Source: Frankiales bacterium
Lineage (GTDB): Bacteria > Actinomycetota > Actinomycetes > Mycobacteriales > SCTD01
Assembly (NCBI GenBank): GCA_025966295.1
Contig: JAOPVD010000024.1
Span: 1 to 6,594, forward strand
DNA: 6,594 nt
Reading direction: 5' to 3'
The notes beneath the pieces are model-generated. The model did not search any database. It was not told where the DNA came from and saw only the letters and a program-made list of their open reading frames with translations. A program made the translations under genes and the position numbers. Shown here piece after piece: positions 6,544-6,594 of the stretch; positions within the stretch are counted from its first letter, which is position 1, and every line of letters starts with the position of its first letter.

Positions 6544-6547
6544 GCAC
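6527..6547 (-). other. Two overlapping, mutually exclusive short hairpins in the transpeptidase leader
   Basis: Stem A pairs GGGACG with CGTCCC (6527-6532 with 6538-6543, 6 bp perfect, 5-nt loop). Stem B pairs GTGCG with CGCAC (6535-6539 with 6543-6547, 5 bp perfect, 3-nt loop). They share bases 6538-6539 and 6543 and so cannot form together. No U-run follows on the minus strand, so stem A is not a standard intrinsic terminator. In DNA this GC-rich, short inverted repeats can arise by chance. Confidence 0.3.
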
Positions 6548-6564
6548 CCTCCAGACGTCGCGCG

Positions 6565-6594
6565 CGCCGGCGAGGTTGCCCGCGTCAGCCGCCG
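6565..6594 (-). promoter_or_regulatory. Possible 3' end of a ydaO-type (c-di-AMP) riboswitch, cut by the window edge
   Basis: Read on the minus strand, the edge contains GAC, six bases, then AACCTCG, two bases, and GGCG. As I recall it, the conserved 3' end of ydaO riboswitches is GACAGCTAACCTCGnnGGCG, and in actinobacteria these often precede secreted cell-wall enzymes. The AGCT part does not match, and the diagnostic 5' half would lie outside the window, so this is tentative. Confidence 0.25.

Noticed and set aside
6479..6547. Longer start of the transpeptidase at GTG 6547
   Set aside because: It would put 23 mostly polar residues before a normal signal peptide, and GGAGG abuts that GTG with no spacing. 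ATG 6478 has a well-placed GGAAGG.

Overview
The DNA is very GC-rich, and nearly all of it codes for protein with strong G/C bias at third codon positions. WhiA, a CuvA-type YvcK and an SsgA-family (SALP) protein together point to Actinomycetota, most likely a lineage with sporulation or complex cell division such as Geodermatophilales/Frankiales or a relative. The genus-level placement is inference from protein feel, not from a search.

Layout. Positions 4195 down to 1 hold a tightly packed minus-strand operon, uvrC-rapZ-yvcK-whiA. Each junction is a 4-base GTGA overlap (uvrC/rapZ, rapZ/yvcK) or a 10-base overlap (yvcK/whiA), so translational coupling is expected. whiA leaves the window after 137 codons. 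A 68-bp gap (4196-4263) separates uvrC from a divergent plus-strand gene for an SsgA-like protein (4264-4680). That gene runs convergently into a minus-strand secreted L,D-transpeptidase (6478-4682), with one base between the two stop codons. The last 116 bases (6479-6594) are the 5' leader of the transpeptidase gene. They hold a good ribosome binding site, a candidate promoter, two mutually exclusive hairpins, and at the window edge a short block resembling the 3' end of a ydaO-type (c-di-AMP) riboswitch.

How the genes fit together. Apart from the DNA-repair gene uvrC, every gene touches cell envelope or division. RapZ and YvcK family proteins link amino-sugar / UDP-GlcNAc metabolism to wall synthesis. 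WhiA controls division and sporulation genes. SALP proteins guide septation. The L,D-transpeptidase crosslinks peptidoglycan. The core operon is a conserved actinobacterial arrangement. The more unusual points are the probable leaderless start of uvrC, the organised divergent promoter region containing a WhiA-type GACAC motif, the one-base convergent junction, and the long IPT/Ig-like stalk on the transpeptidase. I found no mobile element, CRISPR array, tRNA or rRNA, and no clear evidence of an undescribed system.
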